Part shown: piece by piece, positions 26,186 through 34,732 of the stretch
Layout: each line of letters opens with the position of its first letter
Position numbering within the stretch: position 1 is the first letter of the stretch
Source: Dermatobacter hominis
Lineage (GTDB): Bacteria > Actinomycetota > Acidimicrobiia > Acidimicrobiales > Microtrichaceae
NCBI RefSeq assembly: GCF_020715685.1
Contig: NZ_CP085840.1
Span: 4,480,891-4,544,890, forward strand
Direction of reading: 5' to 3'
Length of the DNA: 64,000 bases
Program-made: the position numbers and the translations under genes
Notes under the pieces: model-generated
Told to the model about the DNA's origin: nothing
Databases searched by the model: none
Seen by the model: the letters and a program-made list of their open reading frames with translations, nothing else

Positions 26186-27450
26186 CGCCGACTCCCGTCG
26201 TCGTCGAGCACCAGGTCCGTCCCGAGCTCACCGACCCGGATCCGGACCGGCTCGCGCCCCGGATCCGGGCCCTGACCGAGCACGGCTCGTACCGCCCGGA
26301 GCACGTCGGTCCCGGCCGCCTCCGGCAGCAGCGCGACGTCGTGGTGGAGCGCGTCGGCCCCGCGCAGGTGGCGGACGAAGGCGACGGCGCCAGGTTCGTC
26401 GCCGGTGAGCGACCGGACGGTCCTCGCCAGCCTCGACCGGACGGGCGCCGACCGGGGGGCGTGGTTCACCACGACGGCGATGCGCTCGTTCGGCGTGCCG
26501 CAGCGGACGAGGTCGTGGACGAGCCGGACCGTGTCGTGGACGCCCTTCATGTCCGACCGACCGACCACGACGACGGCGTCGCCGTCCCTGGCGACGGCGA
26601 GCGCCGCGGCGTGCCGGTCCTCGACGTCGACCGAGCCGGTCTGCGACTCGTCCTCCAGGTCCGCCTCGAGGTCGACGACCACCGCCTCGTGGGTCCGGCG
26701 GAGGCCGTTGAACGCGGCCGCGACCGACCTGGGTCGGAGCCCGGCCCAGTCGCGTGGACGTCGGAGGCCGAGCACCAGCCGGTAGCCACGGGCGGTCGGG
26801 AACTCGATGCTGCGGATCTCCGCGGGGTCGGGTTCGTCGGACCGGTGGAGGTCGACGAGCTCCGGGAAGCCCGGGATGACGTCGCCGACGTCGTGGAACA
26901 TGGCCTGGTCGGCACGGCGACACCCGTCGACCAGCACCGTGTCCGTCCCGTCGGACGCCCACGCCTGGGCCAGCGCCATGGCGACGGTGGAGGTGCCGAC
27001 GCCGCCAGCCCCGATCACGCCGACGAGCGCGCCGCGCTCGGGGCCGTCCTCGAGGTCCACCCGCGACGGGCGCGGGCCCGCATCCCTGGCGACGCGCCGG
27101 GCGAAGCGGTCGAGGACGTCGACGAGCTCGTCGCGACCGAAGTCCGGGTCGAGCCGCGTCGCGCAGCCGAGCGCCTCCCAGTCGCGCCCACCCGTGCGGC
27201 CGATGAGGACCGTGGGCACACCGGCCCGATCCGCGTCGGCGACCAGGTCGCGGTCGAAGCGGGGGAGGTCGTCGTCGACGAGCAGCGCGGACACCGTCCT
27301 CCCCGCCCCGAGCACCGCCCGGGCCTCCTCGGGGGTCAGGCACTTCACGAAGTCGACCGGTGCGACCGCGGCGTTCGCCCACCGGGTCAGCTCCCCGGAC
27401 CACCGGGCACGCGACCGTGCGAGCCCGACCACCACGAAGCGGTCACCCAC
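26182..27450 (-). CDS. tadZ: TadZ/CpaE-like protein with degenerate P-loop
   Basis: TadZ-type proteins are MinD relatives that place the pilus machine at a cell site. The 422-residue protein has an N-terminal receiver-like domain (about 1-125) and a C-terminal ParA/MinD-like domain from about residue 140. The P-loop reads GAGGVGTST (147-155): both lysines of the deviant Walker A (K-GGVGK) are replaced, so ATP hydrolysis is doubtful. Later strands (TVLVDGCRRADQ, VVVDLEADLED) follow the fold. The start GTG lies eight bases inside the end of the cpaB-like gene. Confidence 0.85.
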   Translation of the reverse strand: MGDRFVVVGLARSRARWSGELTRWANAAVAPVDFVKCLTPEEARAVLGAGRTVSALLVDDDLPRFDRDLVADADRAGVPTVLIGRTGGRDWEALGCATRLDPDFGRDELVDVLDRFARRVARDAGPRPSRVDLEDGPERGALVGVIGAGGVGTSTVAMALAQAWASDGTDTVLVDGCRRADQAMFHDVGDVIPGFPELVDLHRSDEPDPAEIRSIEFPTARGYRLVLGLRRPRDWAGLRPRSVAAAFNGLRRTHEAVVVDLEADLEDESQTGSVDVEDRHAAALAVARDGDAVVVVGRSDMKGVHDTVRLVHDLVRCGTPNERIAVVVNHAPRSAPVRSRLARTVRSLTGDEPGAVAFVRHLRGADALHHDVALLPEAAGTDVLRAVRAVLGQGPDPGREPVRIRVGELGTDLVLDDDGSRR

Positions 27451-28120
27451 GGTCGGCTCCGTCGGTCGGGCGCTGGTCGGGGAGCACCAGGGTCAGCTGC
27501 GAGCGCACCGAGGCGTCGACCACCGAGGTGGCGGCGGTGGCATCGGCGAGCGCCAGCCGGAACCGGACGCCGTCGCCCGCCCCCAGGCCGTCGTCCTCGT
27601 CGTCGACCGCGACGACGAGGACGTCGGTCGCCAGCACACGTGTGCCGGCCCCGTCGGGATCGGTGGCGAGGACGTCGACGCGACTGCCGGTGCGCACGGT
27701 CCCCGTGAGCGCGCGGGACCGCTCCACCTCGACGGGGACGACCACCGATCCCGGGGCGGGTTCGTCCTCGGCCCGGCCGGTGTCGGAAGGGCGCAGCAGG
27801 TCCATCTCGTGGAGGTCGTGGCGGGCCACGGCGCCGACGACGTCCTGTGCGTCGTCGCCGGCGACCGATGTCGCACCGGCCGGGAGGTCCACGGCCACCG
27901 TCCCCAGGTCGGCGGCGTCGAGGACCGTCCCGGCCGGCACGTCCCTGGTCACCACGACGACCCTGGTCGTCGGCGGCGCGGCGGCGGCACGGTGTGCGGC
28001 GAGCACCCCGGCGGCTGCGACGACCACGAGTGCCGAACCGACGAGCGCCCGTCCGCTCGGCAGGCCACGGGCCCGTTCGGCGCGCCCGGTCGACGCAGCT
28101 CTCCCCAGCACGGATGTCAC
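27443..28120 (-). CDS. cpaB: CpaB/RcpC-like SAF-domain protein, first gene of the Tad operon
   Basis: The 225-residue protein has a basic N-terminus, one transmembrane helix (about residues 28-48) and a SAF domain (about 53-115, VVVVTRDVPAGTVLDAADL), then a C-terminal beta-rich region as in CpaB. CpaB proteins help pilus assembly outside the membrane; no outer-membrane secretin gene is present, as expected in a monoderm. The GTG start has a strong GGGAGG site and a Tad-operon promoter candidate upstream. Confidence 0.82.
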   Translation of the reverse strand: MTSVLGRAASTGRAERARGLPSGRALVGSALVVVAAAGVLAAHRAAAAPPTTRVVVVTRDVPAGTVLDAADLGTVAVDLPAGATSVAGDDAQDVVGAVARHDLHEMDLLRPSDTGRAEDEPAPGSVVVPVEVERSRALTGTVRTGSRVDVLATDPDGAGTRVLATDVLVVAVDDEDDGLGAGDGVRFRLALADATAATSVVDASVRSQLTLVLPDQRPTDGADRG

Positions 28121-28179
28121 CCGCCCTCCCCTCCTCCTGCCCGGCGAGCCGGACGCCCCCTCCCCGAGGGCTGCTCAGA

Positions 28180-28209
28180 GTGTTACGGGAGGAGCGGGAA
28201 GGAAGTCAA
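28180..28209 (-). promoter_or_regulatory. Candidate promoter of the Tad operon
   Basis: On the minus strand, TTGACT (28204-28209) and TAACAC (28180-28185) are 18 bases apart. Transcription would start near 28173, giving a leader of about 50 bases that includes the strong ribosome site of the cpaB-like gene. The -10 lacks the final T. Confidence 0.4.
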
Positions 28210-28235
28210 GAGCATTGAAACATCACCAACAGCAC

Positions 28236-28248
28236 TGAACGCAGTTCA
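28236..28248. promoter_or_regulatory. Small dyad TGAAC-GCA-GTTCA, possible operator
   Basis: This perfect 5-base dyad with a three-base centre lies between the Tad promoter candidate and the divergent HTH gene. Two GTCGAA words ten bases apart follow within 28260-28280. It could bind the neighbouring HTH protein, though MerR-like excisionase-type sites are often longer. Confidence 0.35.
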
Positions 28249-28294
28249 ACGTCGTGCGGTACGTCGAACCGCGTCGAAGTGGTACTAGTTGCCG

Positions 28295-28579
28295 ATGTCG
28301 GAGGGTCCGCGTACCGTCACTCAAGTGAGCACGGCGGACATCGAATGGCTCAACACGGCGGAGACGGCGAAGCGGCTGGGGGTGACCCCGCGGACGCTGT
28401 ACCGGTTCATCGACGACGGGCAGTTGCCGGCCTACCGCTTCGGGCGGGTGATCCGGCTCAAGGAGTCGGAGGTCGCGGAGTTCATCGAACGCTGCCGCAT
28501 CGTCCCCGGCTCCCTCGACGGCGGTGACCCCGACGGCGCGCTCGACGCGGCGTCGGTCGAGGACGCGGCCGACGTCTGA
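28295..28579 (+). CDS. Small excisionase-type helix-turn-helix protein
   Basis: The 94-residue protein carries a MerR-like DNA-binding domain of the excisionase family (about residues 15-65: WLNTAETAKRLGV, TPRTLYRFIDDGQLPAYRFG). Relatives include BldC-type regulators and Tad-linked HTH proteins in actinobacteria. An acidic C-terminal tail follows. The ATG at 28295 is preferred; a TTG at 28289 and a GTG at 28325 are possible. It is divergent from the Tad operon across 174 bases, so control of that operon is a fair guess, unproven. Confidence 0.75.
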   Translation: MSEGPRTVTQVSTADIEWLNTAETAKRLGVTPRTLYRFIDDGQLPAYRFGRVIRLKESEVAEFIERCRIVPGSLDGGDPDGALDAASVEDAADV

Positions 28580-28643
28580 CCGAGCGCCTGCCGAACGGGT
28601 CGACGGGCCCTCCTGGGCGACGGCGGACTGGGCACCTCTTCTC

Positions 28644-28673
28644 TTGTCCGCGCCGCCGGCAGGGTCGTAGCGT
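28644..28673 (+). promoter_or_regulatory. Promoter of the PhoX-like gene
   Basis: TTGTCC (28644-28649) and TAGCGT (28668-28673) are 18 bases apart. Transcription from about 28680 would give a 5' leader of about 60 bases with the GGGAGGG ribosome site before the ATG at 28744. Confidence 0.5.
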
Positions 28674-28743
28674 CAGAGGTGCATTCGAGCTGGGAACTCG
28701 CCGCATGGCCGCGGCATGGCCCGCTCGTCAGGGAGGGACAGCC

Positions 28744-31338
28744 ATGTCGGAGAGCATGGACCGGCGCACGTTCCTGGTGACGTCCGGTCTGGTCGCTGCT
28801 GGCGCCGCGCTCGTGGCGCCGGCGCGTCCTGCGTTCGCCGCCGTGGCGGGGCCCGGACCGTACGGCGCGCTGCAAGCCGCCGACGCCAACGGGCTCCAGC
28901 TGCCCGCCGGGTTCACCAGCCGCATCGTCGGCACCACCGGTGCCAACGTCGCCGGCACCTCCTACTCCTGGCACGGCGCACCCGACGGCGGTGCCTGCTT
29001 CCCCGCCAACGGCGGCGGGTGGATCTACGTCTCCAACTCCGAGGTCGGCGGCGCCGCGGGCGGCGCGTCCGCCGTGCGGTTCGCCACCGACGGATCGGTC
29101 TCGAACGCCTACCGGATCCTCGGCGGCACCTCGATCAACTGCGCCGGCGGGCCGACCCCGTGGGGGACGTGGCTGAGCTGCGAGGAGAAGGGCGCGACGG
29201 GCCAGGTCTGGGAGTGCAACCCCCAGCAGGCGGGACAGGGCACGGTCCGTCCGGCGCTCGGCTCCTTCAACCACGAGGCCGTCGCCGTCGACGTCGGCAC
29301 CGGCAGCCTCTTCCTCACCGAGGACGACCCCAACGGCCGCCTCTACCGGTTCGTGCCGACCAACCCCGGCGACCTCTCCGCCGGCCAGCTGTACGCCGCG
29401 TCGGTGTCGGGATCGACGGTGACGTGGGTGCCGACCTCGACGAGCGGTCCCGACCGACAGGCGACCACGACGGCGTTCAACGGCGGCGAGGGCATCTTCG
29501 CCGCCGGCGGCTCGGTGTTCTTCACCACCAAGGGCGACAAGCGGGTGTGGGAGCTCGTCCCGGCAACCAGCACCCTCACCGTCCTGCACGACTGCAACAC
29601 GATGCCGGGCGACCTCGACGCCGTCGACAACGTGACCGTCCACCCGCTGTCCGGCGACGTCTACGTCGCCGAGGACGGCGGGAACATGGAGCTCTGCACG
29701 ATCGCCAAGGTCAACGGCGTCAGCCAGGTGGCCGCCGTGGTGCGCATCGTCGGCCACTCGAGCTCCGAGGTCACCGGCCCGGCGTTCAGCCCCGACGGCA
29801 CCCGGCTCTACTTCTCCTCCCAGCGCGGCAGCGACGGCACCACCGGCGTCACCTACGAGGTGACCGGTCCGTTCCGCACCAGCACCGGCCCGGTCGTGCC
29901 GTCGACGGTCACGATCCCCGTCGCCGACGACACCTACGTCCGGGGCGGGTCCTACGCCACGACGAGCTACGGCTTCTCCAACGTCCTGCCGCTCAAGTAC
30001 GAGTCGGGCGCCAACTACCAGTTCCTGTCGTACCTGGCGATGGACCTCGGGGCCGTCACCGGCACCGTCACCCAGGCCAAGCTCCGCCTCAACGGCCGTC
30101 TGGTGACGGCGCCGTCGCGGCCGAGCCAGGTGCTCGGCGTGCCCTCGACGAACTGGTCCGGCGCCACGATGACGTGGAACACCCGGCCGGCGACCGACGC
30201 GGTACTCGGCACCTTCGACGTCACCAGCACCACCAACGCGTGGCACGAGATCGACGTGACCTCGTGGGTCGCGGCACGGAAGGCCGAGGGCGCGACCCGC
30301 GTCGCGTTCTGCGTGCGCCAGGCCACCACCTCGCTGACGTACTCGCTGCTCAACTCGCGTGAAGCGACGAGCGGGCTGCGGCCCGAGCTGGTCGTCACCA
30401 CCTCGGCGACGCCGCCCCCTCCGCCGCCGCCCCCGCCCGAGAACGTGGCGCCGACCGCGTCGTTCACCGCTGCGGTCACCGGCCTGACGGTGGCGCTCGA
30501 CGGACGTGGCTCCACCGACACCGACGGCACGATCGCCTCGTACGCCTGGAACTTCGGCGACGGCACGACGGGCACCGGCGCGACGACGTCCAAGACCTAC
30601 GCCGCGAGCGGGACCTACCCGGTCACGCTGACCGTGCTCGACGACGACGGAGCGGCCGGCAACACCGCGCAGAACGTGGTGGTGACCGCGCCGGCCACCG
30701 ACGTGGTCGCCGCCGACGACTTCACCCGGACGGTCGCCAACGGCTTCGGCAGCGCCCAGGTCGGCGGCGCCTGGACGGTCGCCAGCACGGCGGCCAACTA
30801 CGCCGTCAACGGCGGGCTCGGCCGCATCACCACGCCGGCCGCGAGCCAGAGCCGCTCGGCCACGCTCGCGTCCGTGGCGGCCCGCGACGTCGAGGCCCGC
30901 GTCGACCTGCTGGTCGACAAGACCCCGGTCGGCAACGGCAGCTACGCCTCGCTCGTCGTCCGCAAGGTCGGCACCACCGAGTACCGGCTGCGGGTCCGCC
31001 TCGCCGCCACGGCCACCTACCGCGAGCTCATGCGGGTCGTGAACGGCACCGAGACCGTGCTGCTCAGCCAGACGGTCGCCGGTGGCTTCCGCTACACGGC
31101 GGGCACTCCGGTGCACCTGCGGTTCCGGGCCGTCGGCAACGGGACCACCACGCTGCAGGGCCGGGTCTGGTTCGGCACCGAGGCCGAGCCGTCGACCTGG
31201 CAGATCCAGACCACCGACACCACCGCCGCGCTGCAGGCGCCGGGCGGCGTCGGCGTGCACCACTACCTCTCGGGCTCGGCGACCAACGCCCCGATCGTGG
31301 TGTCGGTCGACGACCTGATCGTGAACCCGGCCGTCTGA
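28744..31338 (+). CDS. Secreted PhoX-like protein with DNRLRE, PKD and C-terminal domains
   Basis: The 864-residue precursor has a Tat signal (MDRRTFLVTSG, cleavage near residue 32 at PAFA). Residues about 45-380 resemble the DUF839/PhoX phosphatase beta-propeller. Then come a DNRLRE-type adhesin-like domain (about 385-555), a Pro-rich spacer, a PKD domain (about 566-655) and a LamG-like C-terminal domain. PhoX enzymes are calcium-iron phosphomonoesterases, but activity needs checking because the active residues cannot be placed with certainty here. It probably acts outside the cell, perhaps bound to surface material. The ATG is chosen for its GGGAGGG site. Confidence 0.85.
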   Translation: MSESMDRRTFLVTSGLVAAGAALVAPARPAFAAVAGPGPYGALQAADANGLQLPAGFTSRIVGTTGANVAGTSYSWHGAPDGGACFPANGGGWIYVSNSEVGGAAGGASAVRFATDGSVSNAYRILGGTSINCAGGPTPWGTWLSCEEKGATGQVWECNPQQAGQGTVRPALGSFNHEAVAVDVGTGSLFLTEDDPNGRLYRFVPTNPGDLSAGQLYAASVSGSTVTWVPTSTSGPDRQATTTAFNGGEGIFAAGGSVFFTTKGDKRVWELVPATSTLTVLHDCNTMPGDLDAVDNVTVHPLSGDVYVAEDGGNMELCTIAKVNGVSQVAAVVRIVGHSSSEVTGPAFSPDGTRLYFSSQRGSDGTTGVTYEVTGPFRTSTGPVVPSTVTIPVADDTYVRGGSYATTSYGFSNVLPLKYESGANYQFLSYLAMDLGAVTGTVTQAKLRLNGRLVTAPSRPSQVLGVPSTNWSGATMTWNTRPATDAVLGTFDVTSTTNAWHEIDVTSWVAARKAEGATRVAFCVRQATTSLTYSLLNSREATSGLRPELVVTTSATPPPPPPPPPENVAPTASFTAAVTGLTVALDGRGSTDTDGTIASYAWNFGDGTTGTGATTSKTYAASGTYPVTLTVLDDDGAAGNTAQNVVVTAPATDVVAADDFTRTVANGFGSAQVGGAWTVASTAANYAVNGGLGRITTPAASQSRSATLASVAARDVEARVDLLVDKTPVGNGSYASLVVRKVGTTEYRLRVRLAATATYRELMRVVNGTETVLLSQTVAGGFRYTAGTPVHLRFRAVGNGTTTLQGRVWFGTEAEPSTWQIQTTDTTAALQAPGGVGVHHYLSGSATNAPIVVSVDDLIVNPAV

Positions 31339-31357
31339 CCGCCGGATCGTCCTCGAC

Positions 31358-31389
31358 GGGCGGGCCGGAGGTGCAGGTCGCGCCCGCCC
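31358..31389. terminator. Hairpin between convergent genes
   Basis: GGGCGGGC (31358-31365) pairs with GCCCGCCC (31382-31389) around a 16-base loop. It lies between the PhoX-like stop and the convergent Sm-like gene. No T-run follows in either direction. Confidence 0.45.
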
Positions 31390-31398
31390 GGCGAGGCG

Positions 31399-31953
31399 TC
31401 AGCCGGGCCGGGTGACCGACACGACCGCGGCCACGGGCACGTAGGTCGTGCGGCCGCCGGGACCGGTGTCGATCGTGGCGACCGGGCCCACGGCCAGGAC
31501 CTCGCCGCGCACGGCGGTCCCGCCCGCGAGCGTCAGGACCACCTCGGTGCGGTCCTCGACCAGGTCGCAGAGCACCTCGACCATCGACGCGCCGTCGACC
31601 GGGGGACCGGCGGCGGGCAGGGCCTCGCCGACCTCGAGCGCGGTGACGGCCTCGATCGACACCCACGTCACGCCGTGGCGCCGCCGGACCTCGATCACGT
31701 CCGAGCCGACGACGACGAGGTTCCCCGACACCCGGTCGCCGGTGACGACCTGGACGGCGACGTCGCGGCCGAGCGCAGCGGCGAGGGCACCGGTGAGGGT
31801 GGCCTCCTCGGTCAGGCGGTGGCGGATCCAGCGCTCGCGGCGCCGGGCCTCGATCTCGAGCTCGATCCGCAGGTCGGCGGCCTCGGCGTCGATCCCCGGA
31901 CCCTGGGGGTCGGGCTCGGCACCGTTACTGCCCTGATCCTCGGTGGGGGCCAC
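31399..31953 (-). CDS. Protein with Sm-like/barrel domain, function unknown
   Basis: The 184-residue protein has a helical, charged N-terminal part ([20 protein letters not shown]), then two small beta-barrel-like segments ([41 protein letters not shown]) reminiscent of Sm-like or PRC-type folds. I do not recognise a characterised family. The GTG at 31953 is preferred because GGGAGGG lies about 11 bases upstream; the frame extends to an ATG at 31974. It is divergent from phoH. Confidence 0.6.
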   Translation of the reverse strand: MAPTEDQGSNGAEPDPQGPGIDAEAADLRIELEIEARRRERWIRHRLTEEATLTGALAAALGRDVAVQVVTGDRVSGNLVVVGSDVIEVRRRHGVTWVSIEAVTALEVGEALPAAGPPVDGASMVEVLCDLVEDRTEVVLTLAGGTAVRGEVLAVGPVATIDTGPGGRTTYVPVAAVVSVTRPG

Positions 31954-31956
31954 AAG

Positions 31957-31962
31957 TACACT
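31957..31962 (+). promoter_or_regulatory. -10 box (TACACT) of phoH
   Basis: TACACT ends ten bases before the phoH ATG at 31973. The predicted mRNA would begin within about three bases of the start codon. No Shine-Dalgarno sequence is present. Confidence 0.5.
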
Positions 31963-31972
31963 GTGCCCTCCC

Positions 31973-32938
31973 ATGGAACCTGCTCGCACGACGACCACCG
32001 ATCGACCGACGATCGTCCACGTCACGGGCAACCACCTGATGACGGACCTCCTCGGTCCGCGCGACGAGTTGCTCGACGTGGTCGAGGACGCCTTCCCGCA
32101 GACCGTGATCAGCGTGCGCGGCAACGAGATCTCGGTGACGGGGCAGGAGGCCGAGCACGTCGGCCGCGTCTTCCAGGAGCTGGTGCTCGTGCTCGAGCAG
32201 GGCCAGCGGATCGGCGACGACGACGTGCGCCGCACCATCGACATGGTCCGCGCCGACGAGCGGCCGTCCGAGGTCTTCACCCACGAGCTGCTCCGCACGC
32301 ACCGAGGCGGTCGCGTGCGGCCCCGGACCAGCGGCCAGAAGCGCTACGTCGACACCATCGCCGGCAACATCGTCACGTTCGGCATCGGCCCGGCCGGCAC
32401 CGGCAAGTCGTGGCTGGCGGTGGCCATGGCGGTGCAGGCCCTGCAGCGCAAGGACGTCGAGCGCATCGTCCTCACCCGCCCCGCGGTCGAGGCCGGCGAG
32501 CGGCTCGGCTTCCTGCCCGGCGACCTCATGGCCAAGGTCGACCCGTACCTCCGCCCCCTCTACGACGCCCTCCACGACATGGTCGGGCCCGAGGCGGCGC
32601 AGAAGCTGCTCGAGCGCGGCACCGTCGAGGTGGCGCCGCTCGCGTTCATGCGGGGCCGCACGCTCAACAACAGCTTCATCATCCTCGACGAGGCGCAGAA
32701 CACCTCGCCCGAGCAGATGAAGATGTTCCTCACCCGCCTGGGCTTCGGGTCCAAGGCGGTCATCACCGGTGACGTCACCCAGGTCGACGTGCCCGGAGGT
32801 CGATCGGGCCTGCTCGACCTCCAACGCATCCTCGAGGGGATCGACGACCTCGCGTTCGTGCACCTCACGGGCAAGGACGTCGTTCGCCACCGGATCGTCG
32901 CCGACATCGTCGACGCCTACGCCGAGCGCGGCACCTGA
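31973..32938 (+). CDS. phoH: PhoH-family ATPase (YbeZ type)
   Basis: This 321-residue P-loop protein has an N-terminal KH-like part and the ATPase domain from about residue 115, with Walker [11 protein letters not shown] and Walker [10 protein letters not shown]. It probably assists the RNase YbeY encoded directly downstream in ribosome quality control. The ATG at 31973 is taken for the -10 spacing; upstream codons of the open frame overlap the promoter. It starts the phoH-ybeY-CNNM-era cluster. Confidence 0.92.
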   Translation: MEPARTTTTDRPTIVHVTGNHLMTDLLGPRDELLDVVEDAFPQTVISVRGNEISVTGQEAEHVGRVFQELVLVLEQGQRIGDDDVRRTIDMVRADERPSEVFTHELLRTHRGGRVRPRTSGQKRYVDTIAGNIVTFGIGPAGTGKSWLAVAMAVQALQRKDVERIVLTRPAVEAGERLGFLPGDLMAKVDPYLRPLYDALHDMVGPEAAQKLLERGTVEVAPLAFMRGRTLNNSFIILDEAQNTSPEQMKMFLTRLGFGSKAVITGDVTQVDVPGGRSGLLDLQRILEGIDDLAFVHLTGKDVVRHRIVADIVDAYAERGT

Positions 32939-32954
32939 GGACCGGCCAGGACCA

Positions 32955-33467
32955 GTGACCACCTCCGACGATCGTCCCGCCGTCGCCCGGCGGGACGACC
33001 GGGATCCAGCCGCCGCGGCGGCCCTGCCCGTCGACCTCGACGCGCTCGCCGACCTGCTGGCCGACGTCCTGTCGGCCGAGGGCGTGGACGCCGACGCCGA
33101 GGCGTCGCTGCAGCTCGTCGCGGCCGAGGCGATCGCCGAGCTCAAGGCCGAGCACCTCGGCGGCACCGGCCCGACCGACGTGCTCTCGTTCCCTCTCGAC
33201 GGCATCGACGGCGAACCACCTGACTGGATCGTCGGTGACGTCGTGGTCTGCCCCGAGGTCGCGTCATCGCAGGCGGCCGAGCACGCCGGCGACCTCGACA
33301 GCGAGCTCGCCCTGCTGGTCGTGCACGGCGGCCTGCACCTGTGCGGCTGGGACCACGCCACCGACGACGAGCGGGACCGCATGTGGTCGAGGGAGCGTGA
33401 GCTGATGGCGGCGCTCGACCGGACACCGGTCCGGGACCCGTGGTCGTCCGAGGAGGTGACGTCGTGA
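32955..33467 (+). CDS. ybeY: Endoribonuclease YbeY
   Basis: YbeY is a zinc-dependent endoribonuclease for 16S rRNA maturation. The 170-residue protein contains the metal-binding motif HGGLHLCGWDH (HGxLHLxGxDH), and TDVLSFPLDG is also typical. An N-terminal extension of about 25 residues is Ala/Asp-rich. The GTG start follows an AGGA. Its stop overlaps the GTG of the next gene by four bases. Confidence 0.93.
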   Translation: MTTSDDRPAVARRDDRDPAAAAALPVDLDALADLLADVLSAEGVDADAEASLQLVAAEAIAELKAEHLGGTGPTDVLSFPLDGIDGEPPDWIVGDVVVCPEVASSQAAEHAGDLDSELALLVVHGGLHLCGWDHATDDERDRMWSRERELMAALDRTPVRDPWSSEEVTS

Positions 33468-34732
33468 CCGGGACGGACCTCGTCCTGCTCGCGGTCGTGA
33501 TCGTGCTGGTCGGCTTCGCCGTGGTGCTGGCCGTCGCCGAGACGTCGATCACCCGCATGACCCGGGCCCGCGCCGCGTCGCTCGCCGAGTCGGATCCCAA
33601 GCGGGGCAAGCGGGTCCAGCGCATCGTCGAGAACCTGGAGCGAGACCTCAACGCCACGTACCTGGCGGTGAACATCGTGCAGACCGTGCAGGCCGCCCTC
33701 GTCGGTGTGCTCGCCGGCCGGCTGTTCGGCCCGCTCGGCGTCGCGATCGGCATCGTGCTCAACGTCGTCGTGCTGTTCACCCTCGCCGAGGCCGCGCCCA
33801 AGACCTGGGCGCTGCAGCACACCGACCGCGCCGCGCTGATGACCGCGCCGCTCGTCGAGCTGATCGGCCGCGTCCTGCGCTGGCCGGCGCGCAGCCTCAT
33901 CGGCGTGGCCAACGTCGTCCTGCCGGGAAAGGGGCTGAAGAAGGGCCCGTTCGTCACCGAGGAGGAGATCCTCGCCCTCGCCGAGGAGGCCGCCGAGGCC
34001 GCGGTGATCGAGGAGTCCGAGCGGGATCTGATCGAGTCGATCATCGACTTCGGCGACACCGTCGTTCGTGAGATCATGATCCCGCGGCCCGACGTGGTGT
34101 CGATCGGCGCCGACGCGACGGTCCGCGACGCCGTCGAGCTGTCGATCGAGACGGGCCGCAGCCGCTTCCCGGTCTACGGCGAGAGCTCCGACGACGTGCT
34201 GGGCATGGTGTACGCCAAGGACGCGTTCGAGGCCGAGCGCACCGGCGGCGGCGACCGCTGCGTCACCGAGGTCGCCCGACCTGTGCTGTTCGTGCCCGAG
34301 ACCAAGCGCGTCGCCGAGCTGCTGACCGAGATGCAGGCCCGCAAGACCCACATCGCCGTGGCGGTCGACGAGTACGGCGGCAACGCCGGGCTGGTCACGC
34401 TCGAGGACCTGCTCGAGGAGCTCGTGGGCGAGATCCACGACGAGTTCGACCAGGAGGAGGTCGAGGTCGAGCCGGTCGGCGACGACGTCTACCTCGTCAA
34501 CGCCACCCTCAACGTCGGCGACCTCAACGAGCGCCTGGACCTGGAGCTGCCCGAGGGCACGTGGGACTCCGTCGGCGGCCTGGTGTTCGGCACGCTCGGC
34601 CGGGTCCCGGCGCCCGGCGATGTCGTCGAGCTCGACGGCTGCCGGATCACCGTCGACCGCGTCGACGGCCGCCGTGTGAGCCGGGTCCGGGTCGAGCGCA
34701 CCCACCCCGTCGCCGTGGACGAGGACGCGTGA
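33464..34732 (+). CDS. CNNM/CorC-family transport protein with CBS domains
   Basis: The 422-residue protein has an N-terminal DUF21/CNNM membrane domain (about residues 1-190), two CBS domains (about 205-335, [16 protein letters not shown]) and a C-terminal CorC/HlyC domain. These proteins are linked to magnesium or cobalt efflux. The GTG has a perfect AGGAGG site within the end of ybeY and overlaps its stop. Its own stop overlaps the era GTG. Confidence 0.9.
   Translation: MTGTDLVLLAVVIVLVGFAVVLAVAETSITRMTRARAASLAESDPKRGKRVQRIVENLERDLNATYLAVNIVQTVQAALVGVLAGRLFGPLGVAIGIVLNVVVLFTLAEAAPKTWALQHTDRAALMTAPLVELIGRVLRWPARSLIGVANVVLPGKGLKKGPFVTEEEILALAEEAAEAAVIEESERDLIESIIDFGDTVVREIMIPRPDVVSIGADATVRDAVELSIETGRSRFPVYGESSDDVLGMVYAKDAFEAERTGGGDRCVTEVARPVLFVPETKRVAELLTEMQARKTHIAVAVDEYGGNAGLVTLEDLLEELVGEIHDEFDQEEVEVEPVGDDVYLVNATLNVGDLNERLDLELPEGTWDSVGGLVFGTLGRVPAPGDVVELDGCRITVDRVDGRRVSRVRVERTHPVAVDEDA

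Noticed and set aside
28432-31263. A long minus-strand open frame opposite the PhoX-like gene
   Set aside because: Composition is low-complexity and the plus-strand product has a Tat signal and ordered domains.
31925-34705. A long minus-strand open frame opposite phoH, ybeY and the CNNM gene
   Set aside because: All three plus-strand genes have family motifs and coupled starts.
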